A stretch of DNA of 64,000 nt from Prescottella equi (GCF_020171745.1 NZ_JAIVAH010000020.1:175317-239316), one strand, 5' to 3'. Shown: positions 39,504 to 51,859, numbered from the stretch's first letter. Notes: a model not told the origin generated them from the sequence alone. Program-made: numbers and translations.

Positions 39504-41012
39504 CTATCTGGGACCGTCTGCAGTACCTGGGACAGACCGCGTACGTGCGGGGGCTGTTCGAGGCGCGGTGATGCGATAGTCCCGGCGGTCGACGCGGCGG
39601 GTCCGGCGGCGGTACGACGTCACGGTGCCGGGCCAGTTCGTGGTGATCTTGCCCGACGCGGTCCGGTACCAGTTCGCACACAGGCTCCACACCGAGTCGG
39701 CGAGCCGGCGCTGGATCTCCGCGTTGAACCGCCGCTCGACACCCGCATCCACCTCGACGGCGAGACCGGGCTGCTCGACCAGCCACTGCACCAGCCCGAC
39801 GATGTGCCGCGCCTGCGATTCGAGCATGTACACGATCGAGCCCGAACCGAGATTCGTGTTGGGCCCGTACAGCATGAACAGGTTCGGGAACCCCGCGGTC
39901 GTGATTCCCAGGTAGGCCTCGGCGCCGTCGGACCACGCGTCGTCGAGCGTCCGTCCGCCCCTACCCGCGATCTTCATGGGCGCGAGGAAATCCGTTGCCG
40001 CGAAACCGGTTCCGTAGACGATGACGTCGGCCGGGTACAGCGCCCCGTCGGACGTGCGGACCCCCTCGGGCTCGATCCGCTCGATACCGTCGACCACCAG
40101 CTCCACGCTGGAACGGGTGACGGCCGGGTAGTAGTCGTCGGACAGGAGCATCCGCTTGCACCCCGGTTCGTAGTCCGGGGTGAGCGCCGCCAGCAGCGCC
40201 GGGTCGTCGACCTGCTTCTCGAGGTGCCGCCGGGCCAGCCGGCCGGCCAGTCCACCGCGTGCCTTGGTGTCGACCAGCGCGAAGGTGAGCAACTCGAGGA
40301 TGCCCCAGGTGACGAACCGCTCCGCCCGCTGCACCGCGGGAACGGCCCGGAACACCCGGTGATGCCACGGGCGGTACTCGGTGTCGGGTTTGGGCAGGAT
40401 CCACGGCGCCGACCGTTGGAAGAGCGTCAGACGGCCCACCCGCGGCGCGATGGCCGGGACGAACTGGATCGCGCTCGCTCCGGTCCCGATCACCGCGACG
40501 CGGCGGCCGTCCAGCGGGACGTCGTGATCCCACTCGGCGGAGTGGAAGGACGCACCGGCGAACGTATCACGGCCGGGAATGGCCGGGATCGACGGCAGCG
40601 ACAGCTGGCCGACCGCCGGGACGAAGACGTCCGACTCGATCGTCTCCCCCGCCGCGGTCCGCACCGTCCACCGGTTGCCGGTCTCGTCGAAGTCGGCGGA
40701 GACCACCTCGACGCCGAAGCGGATGTGTCGTCGCAAATCGTGCTCGTCGGCGACGTGGCGTAGATACTCGAGGATGTCGGGCTGCTCCGAGAAGCGCCGC
40801 GGCCACGTCGGATTGGGCTCGGTGGAGATGGAGTACAGCGGCGACGGCACGTCACATGCCGCGCCCGGGTAGGTGTTGACCCGCCACACGCCGCCGACGT
40901 CGTCGCCCTTCTCGAGGATCGTGATGTCGGTGAGCCCGGCGCGCCGCAGATAGAGCGCGAGGGTGATGCCCCCGAATCCCGCACCGATGATCGTGATCGA
41001 CGGCTGCCCCAC
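39504..41012 (-). CDS. Flavin-containing (Baeyer-Villiger-like) monooxygenase
   Basis: 502 residues. FAD motif IIGAGFGGITLALYL at the N-terminus, the fingerprint FAGASFHSAEWDHD (F-x-G-x3-H-x3-W, with Asp where Pro is common) near residue 150, NADPH motif VIGTGASAIQ near 175, and VYGTGFAATDFL late. Class B flavoprotein family; substrate unknown. GTG start has a strong AGGAGG site. The final ~22 residues are encoded antisense to the DinB remnant, so the natural C-terminus was probably near RRDYRI. Preceded by the gatA terminator. Confidence 0.87.
   Translation of the reverse strand: MGQPSITIIGAGFGGITLALYLRRAGLTDITILEKGDDVGGVWRVNTYPGAACDVPSPLYSISTEPNPTWPRRFSEQPDILEYLRHVADEHDLRRHIRFGVEVVSADFDETGNRWTVRTAAGETIESDVFVPAVGQLSLPSIPAIPGRDTFAGASFHSAEWDHDVPLDGRRVAVIGTGASAIQFVPAIAPRVGRLTLFQRSAPWILPKPDTEYRPWHHRVFRAVPAVQRAERFVTWGILELLTFALVDTKARGGLAGRLARRHLEKQVDDPALLAALTPDYEPGCKRMLLSDDYYPAVTRSSVELVVDGIERIEPEGVRTSDGALYPADVIVYGTGFAATDFLAPMKIAGRGGRTLDDAWSDGAEAYLGITTAGFPNLFMLYGPNTNLGSGSIVYMLESQARHIVGLVQWLVEQPGLAVEVDAGVERRFNAEIQRRLADSVWSLCANWYRTASGKITTNWPGTVTSYRRRTRRVDRRDYRITAPRTAPARTRSVPGTADGPR
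39510..39571 (+). pseudogene. Remnant second copy of a DinB-family gene 3' end
   Basis: A frame reading WDRLQYLGQTAYVRGLFEAR and then stop is equivalent to the end of the DinB gene (CLQHLGQAAYVRGLFEAE). No homologous sequence precedes it, so this is a fragment. It is antisense to the last codons of the downstream monooxygenase gene, which reads through it. Confidence 0.7.
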
Positions 41013-41070
41013 GCCGGTCCTCCTGCCACCCGATTCGTCCTGTCCCGGAGCCTAGTCCTCCTCGGACGCC

Positions 41071-41105
41071 GACAGCCCGGATCCGACGTGCGGATCCGGG
41101 CTGTC
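41071..41105 (-). terminator. Terminator downstream of gatA
   Basis: A perfect 15-bp stem (41071-41085 and 41091-41105) with an ACGTG loop, 12 bases after the gatA stop. Confidence 0.93.
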
Positions 41106-41117
41106 GTGGTGGAGCTT

Positions 41118-42602
41118 CTACGCGACGGGCGACGCGATCGGCCCGCGGGCCGCCTCGTAGGCCGCACCGACGCGGTACAGGCGCTCGTCGGCCAGGGCCG
41201 GCGCCATGATCTGCAGGCCGACGGGCAGGCCGTCGTCCGCGGACACACCGGACGGCACCGACATCGCGCAGTGGCCGGCCAGGTTGGTCGGCAGCGTGCA
41301 CAGGTCGGACAGGTACATCGCCAGCGGATCGTCGACCTTCTCGCCGAGCTTCCACGGCGTGAACGGGCTGGTCGGCGAGACCAGGACGTCGACCTTCTCG
41401 TACGCGGCGTCGAAGTCGCGGGCGATCAGCGTGCGGACCTTGAGCGCCGAACCGTAGTAGGCGTCGTAGTAGCCGGACGACAGCGCGTAGGTGCCGATCA
41501 TGATGCGGCGCTTGACTTCCTTACCGAAGCCGGCGGCGCGGGTGGCGGCCATGACCTGCTCGGCGCTCATGTTGCCGTCGTCGACGCGCAGGCCGTAGCG
41601 CATCGCGTCGAAGCGCGCGAGGTTCGAGGACACCTCACTGGGCAGGATCAAGTAGTACGCGGCCAGCGCGTGCAGGAAGTTGGGGCACGACACCTCGACG
41701 ACCTCGGCACCGAGCGCCGTCAGCTGCTCGACGGCGGCGTCGAACGACGCGATGACGCCGGGCTGGTAGCTGTCGGAGTGCAGTTCCTTGACGACACCGA
41801 CGCGCACACCCTTCAGGTCGCCGGTCGCACCCTGACGGGCGGCCTCGACGACCGGACGGACCGGCTCGTTCACCGACGTGGAGTCACGCGGGTCGTACCC
41901 GGCGACGACCTCGTGCAGCAGCGCGGTGTCGAGGACCGTACGGCCGCACGGGCCGCCCTGGTCGAGCGACGACGCGCACGCGACGAGACCGAAGCGCGAG
42001 ACGGTGCCGTACGTGGGCTTGGTGCCGACGGTCGCGGTGACGGCGGCCGGCTGGCGGATCGAGCCACCGGTGTCGGTGCCGATCGCGAGCGGCGCCTGGT
42101 ACGACGCGAGCGCGGCCGCCGAGCCGCCGCCCGAACCGCCCGGGATGCGGGTGGTGTCCCACGGGTTGCGCGTCGGGCCGTACGCGGAGTTCTCGGTGGA
42201 CGAGCCCATCGCGAACTCGTCCATGTTGGTCTTGCCGAGGATCGGGATGCCGGCCTCGCGCAGCTTGGTGGTGAGCGTCGCGTCGTACGGCGACACCCAA
42301 CCCTCGAGGATCTTCGACGCGCACGTGGTGGGCATGTCGGTGGTCGTGAAGACGTCCTTGAGCGCGATCGGCACGCCCGCGAGCGCCGACGCCGGCTTGT
42401 CACCGGCGGCGATCGCGGAGTCGACCTCCTTGGCCGCGACGAGCGCCTGCTCGCCCGCGACGTGCAGGAACGCGTGCAGCTCGCCGTCGACCTTTGCGAT
42501 CCGATCCAGGTGGGCCTGCGTGGCCTCGACCGACGAGATCTCGCGCGAATGGATCTTCGACGCCAGGTCGGAGGCGTCGAGACGGGTCAGATCGGTGCTC
42601 AT
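41118..42602 (-). CDS. gatA: Aspartyl/glutamyl-tRNA amidotransferase subunit A
   Basis: Amidase subunit of GatCAB: hydrolyses glutamine and supplies ammonia for the conversion of Glu-tRNA-Gln to Gln-tRNA-Gln. 494 residues, with the Ser-cisSer-Lys triad as Lys82 (ALKDVF), Ser157 (GGSGGGSAA) and Ser181 ([10 protein letters not shown]), the spacing of the amidase-signature family. Its ATG overlaps the gatC stop by four bases. It completes the route needed because no GlnRS is used; tRNA-Gln and gltX are at 15-17 kb. Confidence 0.98.
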   Translation of the reverse strand: MSTDLTRLDASDLASKIHSREISSVEATQAHLDRIAKVDGELHAFLHVAGEQALVAAKEVDSAIAAGDKPASALAGVPIALKDVFTTTDMPTTCASKILEGWVSPYDATLTTKLREAGIPILGKTNMDEFAMGSSTENSAYGPTRNPWDTTRIPGGSGGGSAAALASYQAPLAIGTDTGGSIRQPAAVTATVGTKPTYGTVSRFGLVACASSLDQGGPCGRTVLDTALLHEVVAGYDPRDSTSVNEPVRPVVEAARQGATGDLKGVRVGVVKELHSDSYQPGVIASFDAAVEQLTALGAEVVEVSCPNFLHALAAYYLILPSEVSSNLARFDAMRYGLRVDDGNMSAEQVMAATRAAGFGKEVKRRIMIGTYALSSGYYDAYYGSALKVRTLIARDFDAAYEKVDVLVSPTSPFTPWKLGEKVDDPLAMYLSDLCTLPTNLAGHCAMSVPSGVSADDGLPVGLQIMAPALADERLYRVGAAYEAARGPIASPVA

Positions 42603-42898
42603 TCGCCCTCTCCCAGGATCTGCGGAACGGCGAACCGGTCCTCTTCGACGGCCGGTGCACCGGACAGCGCCTGCTCGGGCGTCAGGCCCGGGACGATGAC
42701 GTCGGGGCGGGTCACGTTGACGACGGGGTTGGGGTTCGCGGTGGGCGGGACATCATCTGCCGCGACCTCGGACACCGCCTTCACATGGCTGAGAATCGAA
42801 TCCAGCTGACCGGCGAACTCGTCGAGTTCCGCGTCGGTCAGGGCAAGCCGGGACAGCCGGGCGAGGTGGGCGACCTCGTCACGGGAGATGGCAGGCAC
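42599..42898 (-). CDS. gatC: Aspartyl/glutamyl-tRNA amidotransferase subunit C
   Basis: 99 residues of the small scaffold subunit of Gat[24 protein letters not shown] at the N-terminus and [14 protein letters not shown] in the middle. It is the first gene of gatCA and overlaps gatA by ATGA. The 186 bases before it, shared with the divergent ACT-domain gene, hold both promoters. Confidence 0.96.
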   Translation of the reverse strand: MPAISRDEVAHLARLSRLALTDAELDEFAGQLDSILSHVKAVSEVAADDVPPTANPNPVVNVTRPDVIVPGLTPEQALSGAPAVEEDRFAVPQILGEGE

Positions 42899-43084
42899 CT
42901 TCGGTGACCCCTTTCAGGTCGGAGTGAACGTTCCCACCAGCCTAGAGCGTGACCGTCGCGGGCCGTGCAGCCCGTCACCCGAGCAGCGGCGGGACCGGGG
43001 TGAAAGGATGGTGGCGGCGGGGGCTCGTACCGTGTCCCTTCTTCGGTATCGAACTGAGTCTTCGAACGAATGGAAAGGCCGCAC

Positions 43085-43735
43085 GTGTCCTACCTGCTCC
43101 GCGTCCAGCTCCCCGATCGCCCCGGTAGCCTCGGCGCCCTTGCCGTCGCGCTCGGCTCGGTGGGTGCGGACATCCTCTCGCTCGACGTCGTCGAGCGCGG
43201 ATCGGGGTTCGCCGTCGACGACCTGGTGGTGGACGTCGCCACCGGATCGCTGCCCGACGCGCTCATCACCGCAGCCGAACACCTGCCCGACGTCCGCGTG
43301 GACTCGATCCGGCCGTACTCCGGGATCCTCGACACCCACCGCGAACTCGAACTCATCGACACCGTCGCGACCGCGCACTCCGACCGCCTGCAGGTCCTCG
43401 TCGACGGGGCGCCGCGCGTGCTGCGGGTCGGCTGGTCGACGGTGATGGACCTCGGTCCGCACGGCGCGTACCGCGTCGTCGGCAGCCCCGGAGCGCCGGA
43501 GACGCACGCCGGCGATGCCCCCTGGATGCCGCTCGCGAAGGCCACCGTCCTCGACGGCCAGGCCGACTGGGTGCCGCAGTCGTGGCGAGACATGGACACC
43601 ACCCTCGCCGCCGCCCCGCTGGGCAACAGCGGCAAGGCCCTCGTCCTGGGACGTCCCGGCGGCCCCGAGTTCCGCCCGTCCGAGGTGGCCCGGCTGGGCT
43701 ACCTCGCGGGCATCATCGCGACCGTCCTCGGCTGA
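43085..43735 (+). CDS. ACT-domain amino acid-binding protein
   Basis: 216 residues from the GTG at 43085 (GGAAAGG seven bases before). Begins VSYLLRVQLPDRPGSLGALAVALGSVGADILSLDVVERG, an ACT domain, followed by a second, less conserved part. It matches by position the M. tuberculosis ACT protein Rv3013, whose function is not known. It likely binds an amino acid. It converges on the GNAT gene with only 3 bases between stops. Confidence 0.8.
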   Translation: MSYLLRVQLPDRPGSLGALAVALGSVGADILSLDVVERGSGFAVDDLVVDVATGSLPDALITAAEHLPDVRVDSIRPYSGILDTHRELELIDTVATAHSDRLQVLVDGAPRVLRVGWSTVMDLGPHGAYRVVGSPGAPETHAGDAPWMPLAKATVLDGQADWVPQSWRDMDTTLAAAPLGNSGKALVLGRPGGPEFRPSEVARLGYLAGIIATVLG

Positions 43736-43738
43736 GCG

Positions 43739-44227
43739 TCAGACGAGTTCACGCACCAGCGCGGTGAGTTCCATGCCGGGCACGGGCTCCCAGTTGCGCT
43801 CCGGCGCGGGCACGAAGCCGTTGCGGTCGTAGATTCGGCGGGCGTCCACCATGTCGGGCTGCGTCGAGATGACGACTGCGCGGTCACCGCGGTCGTAGGC
43901 CACATCCAGCACGTGCCGGACGAGGGCCGAGCCGACGCCCTTGCCACGCGCGGTCGGCGCGACCGCCAGCATGCGGAACTCGAGCTCGCCCGACTCGGCG
44001 ACGTCCGCGAACTTCGACTCGGGTGCGGCAATGGTGACCGATCCGACGATCTCGTCACCGACGACCGCGACGACGACGTCGGCGTGCTCGGCACGGGCTG
44101 CGGTGTCGCGCAGACGTTCCGCGTACATGTCGGACTCCGATACGAAACCACCGTCGATGTAGACGTCGGCGGTCAGGGTGCCGACGGCGTCGTAGTCGGC
44201 GGGAGTGGCGGTCCGGATATCGATCAT
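43739..44227 (-). CDS. GNAT-family N-acetyltransferase
   Basis: 162 residues of the GNAT fold: MIDIRTATPADYDAV, then the acetyl-CoA pyrophosphate loop MLAVAPTARGKGVGSALVRHVLD, and RRIYDRNGFV near the C-terminus. The substrate cannot be assigned. It converges on the ACT gene and starts at an ATG on the minus strand. Confidence 0.88.
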   Translation of the reverse strand: MIDIRTATPADYDAVGTLTADVYIDGGFVSESDMYAERLRDTAARAEHADVVVAVVGDEIVGSVTIAAPESKFADVAESGELEFRMLAVAPTARGKGVGSALVRHVLDVAYDRGDRAVVISTQPDMVDARRIYDRNGFVPAPERNWEPVPGMELTALVRELV

Positions 44228-44569
44228 GGCGTCACTATGTCAGCCACTCCCCTCCGTCAGAAAACCGATTCAGATGCCCCGAGCGGCGGAGATGAGACGC
44301 GCGACACACTCGGACCGCCCGGTCCGGAGGAAAGAGATCACGTCCGCCGACGCCCCCGCGAAGTGCGCCGCGCCACAACGGAACCGACTCCCACCAGGAT
44401 CGATGGACCGAGGCCCGCGCAGCCGAGCGACCCCCGAGTCCCCGCCCGTTCCGCCCACCGGGAGCCCCGCCCCAACGACACCGCGTCGTAGAGTGGCATT
44501 CATCACGTAGACAACATGCCCGGTTCGGTGTGAATGTTCGTGTCGCGCTGCGCTTCTGCCGCTGCGGAC
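44228..44569. other. Intergenic stretch without a supported gene
   Basis: 342 bases between the GNAT gene and ligA. A 78-codon minus-strand frame (44506-44270) lacks a ribosome binding site and has low-complexity Gly/Arg content, so I do not call it. A small inverted repeat CGGACC/GGTCCG lies at 44311-44326. I see no tRNA, promoter or repeat of note. Confidence 0.6.
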
Positions 44570-46717
<2,148 letters not shown>

Positions 46718-46763
46718 TTATCGCAGCCAGCCGACAGTTTTCCCCGCTGCGGGGCACCTGCCC

Positions 46764-46816
46764 AACGGGAACTCACGTACCGCTCAAGCCACGAAAACGT
46801 GCCGTGAACTCCCGTT
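46764..46816 (-). terminator. Imperfect terminator after the MetE-core gene
   Basis: AACGGGA...CTCACG (46764-46777) pairs with CGTGA...TCCCGTT (46803-46816) over 14 bases with two mismatches, and a CACGT/ACGTG pair lies within. The right arm begins at the stop codon. Confidence 0.6.
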
Positions 46817-47847
46817 CAGCGGGCCTGGTCGGGATCCGCCCCGTCCGCGAAAGCACGGGTCAGTTCGTTCGCCGACCGCAGCGCCGTGCGGGCCCAGTCC
46901 CGGCTCGCACCGGCCAGTCCGCACGCGGGCGTGACGGTGACGCGCGACGACAGCATCTCCCGCGAGAAGCCGAGGCGGTCGAACAGCCGGGTGGCCGGCT
47001 CGGCCAGCTCCCGCCAGCCGGGCGTGCGCTCGGGCGCGGTCGTCGGCACCAGGCCCAGCGCGAGGTCGACGCCGGCGTCGAGCAGTTCGCCGATGCCGTC
47101 CAGATCGGGCGTGCGCAGCGTGCCGACGTCGAAACCGACCATCGCGGCGCCGCTGCGACGCAGCAGGCCCCACGGGACGTCGGATGCGCAGCAGTGCACC
47201 AGGACCGGCGCGCCGATCCGGCCGATCGCCTGCTGCAGCACGTGGAGGGCCTCCGGCTCCGGGAGCGCACGGGGGGTCTGCAGGATCGACACCCCGGACA
47301 GCGAACCGGCGAGCACCGCCGCCAGGCCCGGCTCGTCGAGCTGGACCACGACCGGCGACCCGAGCCGCCGGGCGGCGTCGGCGGCGTGGTCGGCGATGCC
47401 CTCGGCGAGCGATTCGGCGACATCGCGCAGCGCGCCGGGATCGGTGAGGACGCGGTGCCCGCCGTGCAGCTCGAGCTGCGACGCCAGGGTCAGCGGCCCG
47501 ACGGCCTGCACCTTGACCGGCTGGTCGGTGCCGCGGCGTCCGGCCAGTTCCCACGACTCCTCGAGTGCGTCGAGGTCACGAGCCAACAGGTCCCGGGCGG
47601 TCCGGGTGGCGGCGCCCACGCGCTGCGCCAGGCGATACCCGGTGGTGGAGGTATCGATGGGCATGTCGATCAGCAGCGCCCCGGCGCGGCCGATCATGTC
47701 GGCACCGATGCCCCGCGCCGGTAGTTCGACGAGATGCGGCAGGACCGCGAGTTCGCCGACGACGATCTCCGCCGCCGCGCGCGGGTCGGTGCCGGGCCAC
47801 GACCCGACACCCGTCGCAACTCCGACGGGGACCCGGTCGCCCGTCAC
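46816..47847 (-). CDS. MetE-core/uroporphyrinogen-decarboxylase-fold protein
   Basis: 343 residues of the cobalamin-independent methionine synthase catalytic fold without the N-terminal half of true Met[21 protein letters not shown] at the start; zinc-type ligands appear as [12 protein letters not shown] (His-x-Cys) and [12 protein letters not shown] (Cys). The methyl donor and acceptor are unknown; the M. tuberculosis equivalent position is Rv3015c. GTG start overlaps the mnmA stop by four bases. Part of a run iscS-mnmA-this gene. Confidence 0.82.
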   Translation of the reverse strand: MTGDRVPVGVATGVGSWPGTDPRAAAEIVVGELAVLPHLVELPARGIGADMIGRAGALLIDMPIDTSTTGYRLAQRVGAATRTARDLLARDLDALEESWELAGRRGTDQPVKVQAVGPLTLASQLELHGGHRVLTDPGALRDVAESLAEGIADHAADAARRLGSPVVVQLDEPGLAAVLAGSLSGVSILQTPRALPEPEALHVLQQAIGRIGAPVLVHCCASDVPWGLLRRSGAAMVGFDVGTLRTPDLDGIGELLDAGVDLALGLVPTTAPERTPGWRELAEPATRLFDRLGFSREMLSSRVTVTPACGLAGASRDWARTALRSANELTRAFADGADPDQAR

Positions 47848-48932
47848 GGACGGTCCGCGGAGGTGCCCGCGATGGTGCCGCTGCCGATGACGACGTCGCC
47901 GTCCTCGTCGGGGCGGTACAGCACCACGGCCTGACCCTTCGCGACGCCGGTCAGCGGCTCCGACAGCTGCACGACGATGCCGCCGCCCGTCTCCTCGGCC
48001 ACCGCACGAGCGGTGCCGCCGTGCGCGCGCACCTGCACGACGCACTCGATCGGACCGACGGGCGCCTGCCCGGACGTCCAGATCGCACGGTCGGCGGTGA
48101 TGGTCCACACGTCGAGACGCGCGGCCGAACCGACCCGCACGGTGCCGGTCTCGGGTTCGATCGACGTCACGTAGCGCGGCCGACCGTCGGCGGCCGGGCC
48201 CTCGACTCCGAGGCCCTTGCGCTGGCCGATCGTGAAGCCGTGCACGCCCTCGTGCTGCGCGAGCACCTCGCCGGTGTCGGCGTCGACCACGGCGCCGGGA
48301 CGGATCCCGATCTTGGCGCCGAGGAACGCGCGGGTGTCGCCGGACGGAATGAAGCAGATGTCGTGGCTGTCGGGCTTGTTCGCGACCGCGAGCCCGCGCG
48401 CGGCGGCCTCCTCGCGGATCTGCTCCTTGGGGGTGTCGCCGACCGGGAACATCGCGCGCGACAACTGATCCGCGGTGAGCACCGCGAGCACATACGACTG
48501 GTCCTTGTCCGCGTCGACCGCCCGACGCAGCTCGCCGTCCTCGAGGCGCGCGTAGTGCCCGGTGGCGACGGCGTCGAAGCCCAGTGCGTAGGCACGGTCG
48601 GCGAGCGCCGCGAACTTGATCTTCTCGTTGCAGCGCAGGCACGGATTCGGGGTCTCGCCGGCGGCGTACGACTCGACGAAGTCGTCGATCACGTCTTCCT
48701 TGAAGCGGTCCGCGAAATCCCAGACGTAGAAAGGAATTCCGAGCACGTCGGCGGCCCGCTTGGCGTCGCCGGCATCCTCCTTGGAGCAGCAACCGCGCGA
48801 ACCGGTGCGCAACGTGCCCGGCGCGGTGGACAGTGCCAGGTGCACGCCCACGACGTCGTGGCCGGCCTCCACGGCGCGGGCTGCGGCCACCGCCGAGTCC
48901 ACACCGCCGCTCATCGCAGCCAGAACTCGCAT
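47844..48932 (-). CDS. mnmA: tRNA-specific 2-thiouridylase
   Basis: Puts sulfur at C2 of wobble uridine in tRNA-Lys, -Glu and -Gln (those with U34). 362 residues, PP-loop [13 protein letters not shown] at 6-18, catalytic cysteines in [12 protein letters not shown] (about 100) and [12 protein letters not shown] (about 190), and a C-terminal barrel. The ATG follows the cysteine desulfurase stop with no gap (TAGATG); that enzyme is the likely sulfur donor. Its stop overlaps the MetE-core start. Confidence 0.97.
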   Translation of the reverse strand: MRVLAAMSGGVDSAVAAARAVEAGHDVVGVHLALSTAPGTLRTGSRGCCSKEDAGDAKRAADVLGIPFYVWDFADRFKEDVIDDFVESYAAGETPNPCLRCNEKIKFAALADRAYALGFDAVATGHYARLEDGELRRAVDADKDQSYVLAVLTADQLSRAMFPVGDTPKEQIREEAAARGLAVANKPDSHDICFIPSGDTRAFLGAKIGIRPGAVVDADTGEVLAQHEGVHGFTIGQRKGLGVEGPAADGRPRYVTSIEPETGTVRVGSAARLDVWTITADRAIWTSGQAPVGPIECVVQVRAHGGTARAVAEETGGGIVVQLSEPLTGVAKGQAVVLYRPDEDGDVVIGSGTIAGTSADRP

Positions 48933-50150
48933 CTAACGATTCCCTCCTCGAGCACCCGCACTCGCCAGTCCGGCGGCGCGAGCACGTTCGATCACCTGCG
49001 GCAGAGCGGACAGCAGCGCCTCGACGTCCCGCTCGGTCGACGTGTGCCCCAACGAGAAACGGAGCGATCCGCGGGCGACGACGGGGTCGACACCCATCGC
49101 GGTGAGCACGTGACTGGCGCTCGCGACACCGGCCGTGCAGGCCGATCCGGTGGAACACTCGACGCCCGCGACGTCGAGCAGCATGAGCAGCGAATCACCT
49201 TCGCAGCCGGGGAAGGTGAAGTGGGCGTTGCCCGGCAGCCGTGCCGGACCGGTGGCGCCGTTGAGGATCGCGTCGGGCACGATGCCCCGCACACCCTCGA
49301 TCAGGCTGTCCCGCAACGCGATCAGCTCGGCGCTGCGCGACTCCATCTCGGACGTCGTGATCCGCAGCGCGGACGCCAGACCGACGATCGACGCGGTGTC
49401 CTGCGTGCCGGACCGCAGATCGCGCTCGTGACCGCCGCCGTGCGACAGCGGCACGCACGGCACCTGCCGGCCGAGCAACAGCGCGCCGACGCCCTGCGGA
49501 CCGCCCAGCTTGTGACCGGCGATGCTCAGCGCCGACAGTCCGCTCGCCGCGAAGTCGATCGGCAGGTGGGCCGCGGCCTGGACCGCGTCGGAGTGGATCG
49601 GGACCCCGTACTCGGTGGCGATCGCCGCGATCTCGGCGATGGGATTGACCGTGCCGATCTCGTTGTTGGCCCACATGACGGTGACCAGGGCCGTCTCCTC
49701 GGCGCGGCGCGCCAGTTCGGCCCGCACGACGTCGGGGTCGACAGCGCCGTCGGCGTCGACGGGCAGCCACGTCACCTGCGCGCCCTCGTGCGCGACGAGC
49801 CACTCGACGGCGTCGAGCACGGCGTGGTGCTCGACCGCGCTCGCGAGGATCCGGGTGCGCTTGGGGTCGGCGTCGCGCCGCGCCCAGTAGATGCCCTTGA
49901 CGGCGAGGTTGTCGCTCTCGGTGCCGCCGGAGGTGAAGATCACCTCGGACGGGCGGGCCCCGAGGCACGCGGCGATGGACTCGCGGGCCTCCTCGATGCG
50001 GCGTCGGGCCGAACGGCCCGATCCGTGTAACGACGAGGCATTACCCACCGTGGCGAAGACCTCGGTCATCGCCTCGATCGTGGCCGGATACATGGGTGTG
50101 GTCGCGGCATGGTCGAGGTAGACCGCTGAGCTGGTGGCAGGCGAGATCAT
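48933..50150 (-). CDS. iscS: Cysteine desulfurase
   Basis: PLP enzyme that takes sulfur from L-cysteine and passes it on, here probably to MnmA. 405 residues from the ATG at 50150: [34 protein letters not shown], the PLP-Lys in [12 protein letters not shown], and the mobile-loop Cys in [12 protein letters not shown]. It lies directly upstream of mnmA with no intervening base. I cannot distinguish a general-purpose IscS from a dedicated tRNA-thiolation desulfurase by sequence alone. Confidence 0.96.
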   Translation of the reverse strand: MISPATSSAVYLDHAATTPMYPATIEAMTEVFATVGNASSLHGSGRSARRRIEEARESIAACLGARPSEVIFTSGGTESDNLAVKGIYWARRDADPKRTRILASAVEHHAVLDAVEWLVAHEGAQVTWLPVDADGAVDPDVVRAELARRAEETALVTVMWANNEIGTVNPIAEIAAIATEYGVPIHSDAVQAAAHLPIDFAASGLSALSIAGHKLGGPQGVGALLLGRQVPCVPLSHGGGHERDLRSGTQDTASIVGLASALRITTSEMESRSAELIALRDSLIEGVRGIVPDAILNGATGPARLPGNAHFTFPGCEGDSLLMLLDVAGVECSTGSACTAGVASASHVLTAMGVDPVVARGSLRFSLGHTSTERDVEALLSALPQVIERARAAGLASAGARGGNR

Positions 50151-50204
50151 GACCCGACAAGGATAGCCCGTCACCCGCGGCCACCGTCCGGCCGGAGACC
50201 GCCG

Positions 50205-51047
50205 TCACGCAGCGCGCTCGTGGACCGGCTCGTCGAGTCGAGCCAGCAGCCCGTCGGCGACCGTCCGGGAGCCTTCCCGCACCTGCTGAGCGCAGCGGTC
50301 CGCGAGCTCGCGGCGGTCGCCTCCGGGGTGCTGCAACTCCCCCGCGGTCACCCGCGCCCGCAGGCCCCGGGCCCGGACGACGCGCCGCATCGACGCCGCG
50401 ATCGTGTCGGCGCCGACGAACGCCGGAAGCGTCGTGCCGTCGCCCGCGGCGTCGAGGTAGTCCACCGACAGCGGCAGCACCGGTCGCTGTGCGTCGATCG
50501 CCGCCTGGAACAGCGCGGGCCGGAACCGCCCGTACGCGCGGCCGCACCACGTGGTCCCCTCGGGGAACGCGATCACCGTCTCCCCCGCGGACAGCCGGTC
50601 CCGGACCACGGCCACCGTCGCCGGCAGCGAGCGCAGGCGGTCGCGTTCGATCGTGATGACCCGCGCCCGCCGGGCCACCGCACCGAGCAGCGGCCAGGTC
50701 ACCAGATCGGCCCGCGCGACGAAACGGCCGGGCACCACCGCGGCGAGCACCAGCACGTCCAGCCACGACACATGACCCGCCACCACCAGCGTGCCGTGAG
50801 GGACCCGCAGCTCGGCGTCGCCGTCGACCCGAATCCCGATGCCCCGCAGCGCCGCCCGCGCCAGACGTCGGTGACAGCGCGTCCGGGTGGCGGCCGGGAG
50901 CGCGCGCAGCAACGGGAACAGCAGCATGCTCGACGCGGCCAGGATCAGCGCGGCCCACCGCAGGCACTCCGTCGGCACCGAGACCCGACCCGCCCCCGTC
51001 ACGCACCTCTCACCACACGGGCTCGTCGGCGCCCAGGGGTGGCTCAC
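50205..51047 (-). CDS. 1-acyl-sn-glycerol-3-phosphate/OlsA-like acyltransferase
   Basis: About 280 residues from the GTG at 51047, whose GTGA overlaps the stop of the upstream gene; a second GTG at 51002 has a better site (AGAGG) and would give 265. A hydrophobic span at about 30-50 is followed by the PlsC motifs: HVSWLD (H-x4-D), then FPEGTTWCG (motif III). Paired with an OlsB-type gene, which in other bacteria makes ornithine lipids (OlsA transfers the second acyl chain). Ordinary lysophosphatidate acyltransferase is also possible. Confidence 0.83.
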   Translation of the reverse strand: MSHPWAPTSPCGERCVTGAGRVSVPTECLRWAALILAASSMLLFPLLRALPAATRTRCHRRLARAALRGIGIRVDGDAELRVPHGTLVVAGHVSWLDVLVLAAVVPGRFVARADLVTWPLLGAVARRARVITIERDRLRSLPATVAVVRDRLSAGETVIAFPEGTTWCGRAYGRFRPALFQAAIDAQRPVLPLSVDYLDAAGDGTTLPAFVGADTIAASMRRVVRARGLRARVTAGELQHPGGDRRELADRCAQQVREGSRTVADGLLARLDEPVHERAA

Positions 51048-51859
51048 GCGGCGGCCTCGAGCGTCGCGGCCGCTCGCTGCAGCCGTTCGAGGTACCGGGT
51101 GTCGGCGTCGTGCAGGCTCTGCAGCGCCACGAAATCGGCGACACCGAAGTCCGGGTCGTGCGCGGGCTCCCCACAGATCCGGGCGCCCAGCCGCAGGTAT
51201 CCGCGCAGCAGCGGCGGCACCGACGGCCGCAGCGGCGCGGCGATGTCGTCGAGCGGTCGGCCGTCCACCCGCACCGGACGCAGCGGTCTCACCCACGACG
51301 ACGGGTCGGCCGCGTGCCGGCTCAGCAGAAGGTCGCGGACCCCGCGCACGTTCGCGCCCGCCACCGCGTCGGGCCGGTCCTGCATCGGCACCGACACGCA
51401 GCCCATGACCGTGTCGTGTCCGGTGAGCTGCAGGTAGTGCAGGATGCCCGCCCACATGAGCGCGAGCACCGAACCGGAGCGGTGCTCGGCGTCGACGCAC
51501 GCCCGCCCCATCTCGACCACCCGACGGCCCGCGGGATCGAGCGCGGCCAGATCGAACTCGGTGGCGGTGTAGTAGCCGCCGGCCGCGATCGCGGCGTCGG
51601 GCGGGAGCATCCGGTAGCAGCCGACGAACTCGTCGGTCGTGTTGTCGCGGACCAGCAGGTGGTCGCAGAAGTCGTCGAAGCGGTCGGCGTCCAGACGGTC
51701 GTCGGACGCGGGAACCACGAAGCCGGGTTCGGCGGCGAACACCCGGTAGCGCAGACGTTGCGCGGCGAGGCGATGCTCGCGGTCGGAGGAGACGAGGAGG
51801 GAGTAGCGCGAGGTCACTGGCGCGGAACAGACGGTTTCGACAGTCGACGAAGTTGTCAT
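51044..51859 (-). CDS. OlsB-like GNAT/ornithine acyltransferase-family protein
   Basis: 271 residues of the Acetyltransf_5/OlsB family: residues 20-60 RLAAQRLRYRVFAAEPGFVVP, then CDHLLVRDNTTDEFVGCYRMLPP, EMGRACVDAEHRSGSVLALMWAGIL and VMGCVSVPMQD. In other bacteria OlsB makes lyso-ornithine lipid from ornithine and an acyl-ACP. The neighbour is a PlsC-type OlsA candidate with a four-base overlap. That they make an ornithine-like lipid here is an inference. Starts 158 bases before the etfA stop on the same strand. Confidence 0.83.
   Translation of the reverse strand: MTTSSTVETVCSAPVTSRYSLLVSSDREHRLAAQRLRYRVFAAEPGFVVPASDDRLDADRFDDFCDHLLVRDNTTDEFVGCYRMLPPDAAIAAGGYYTATEFDLAALDPAGRRVVEMGRACVDAEHRSGSVLALMWAGILHYLQLTGHDTVMGCVSVPMQDRPDAVAGANVRGVRDLLLSRHAADPSSWVRPLRPVRVDGRPLDDIAAPLRPSVPPLLRGYLRLGARICGEPAHDPDFGVADFVALQSLHDADTRYLERLQRAAATLEAAA

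Noticed and set aside
44270..44506. A 78-codon frame in the GNAT-ligA gap
   Set aside because: No ribosome binding site and low-complexity composition.
46816..49158. One long frame covering both mnmA and the MetE-core gene
   Set aside because: The mnmA protein is read in a different frame with its motifs; the long frame is an artefact of GC-rich DNA before the MetE-core GTG at 47847.
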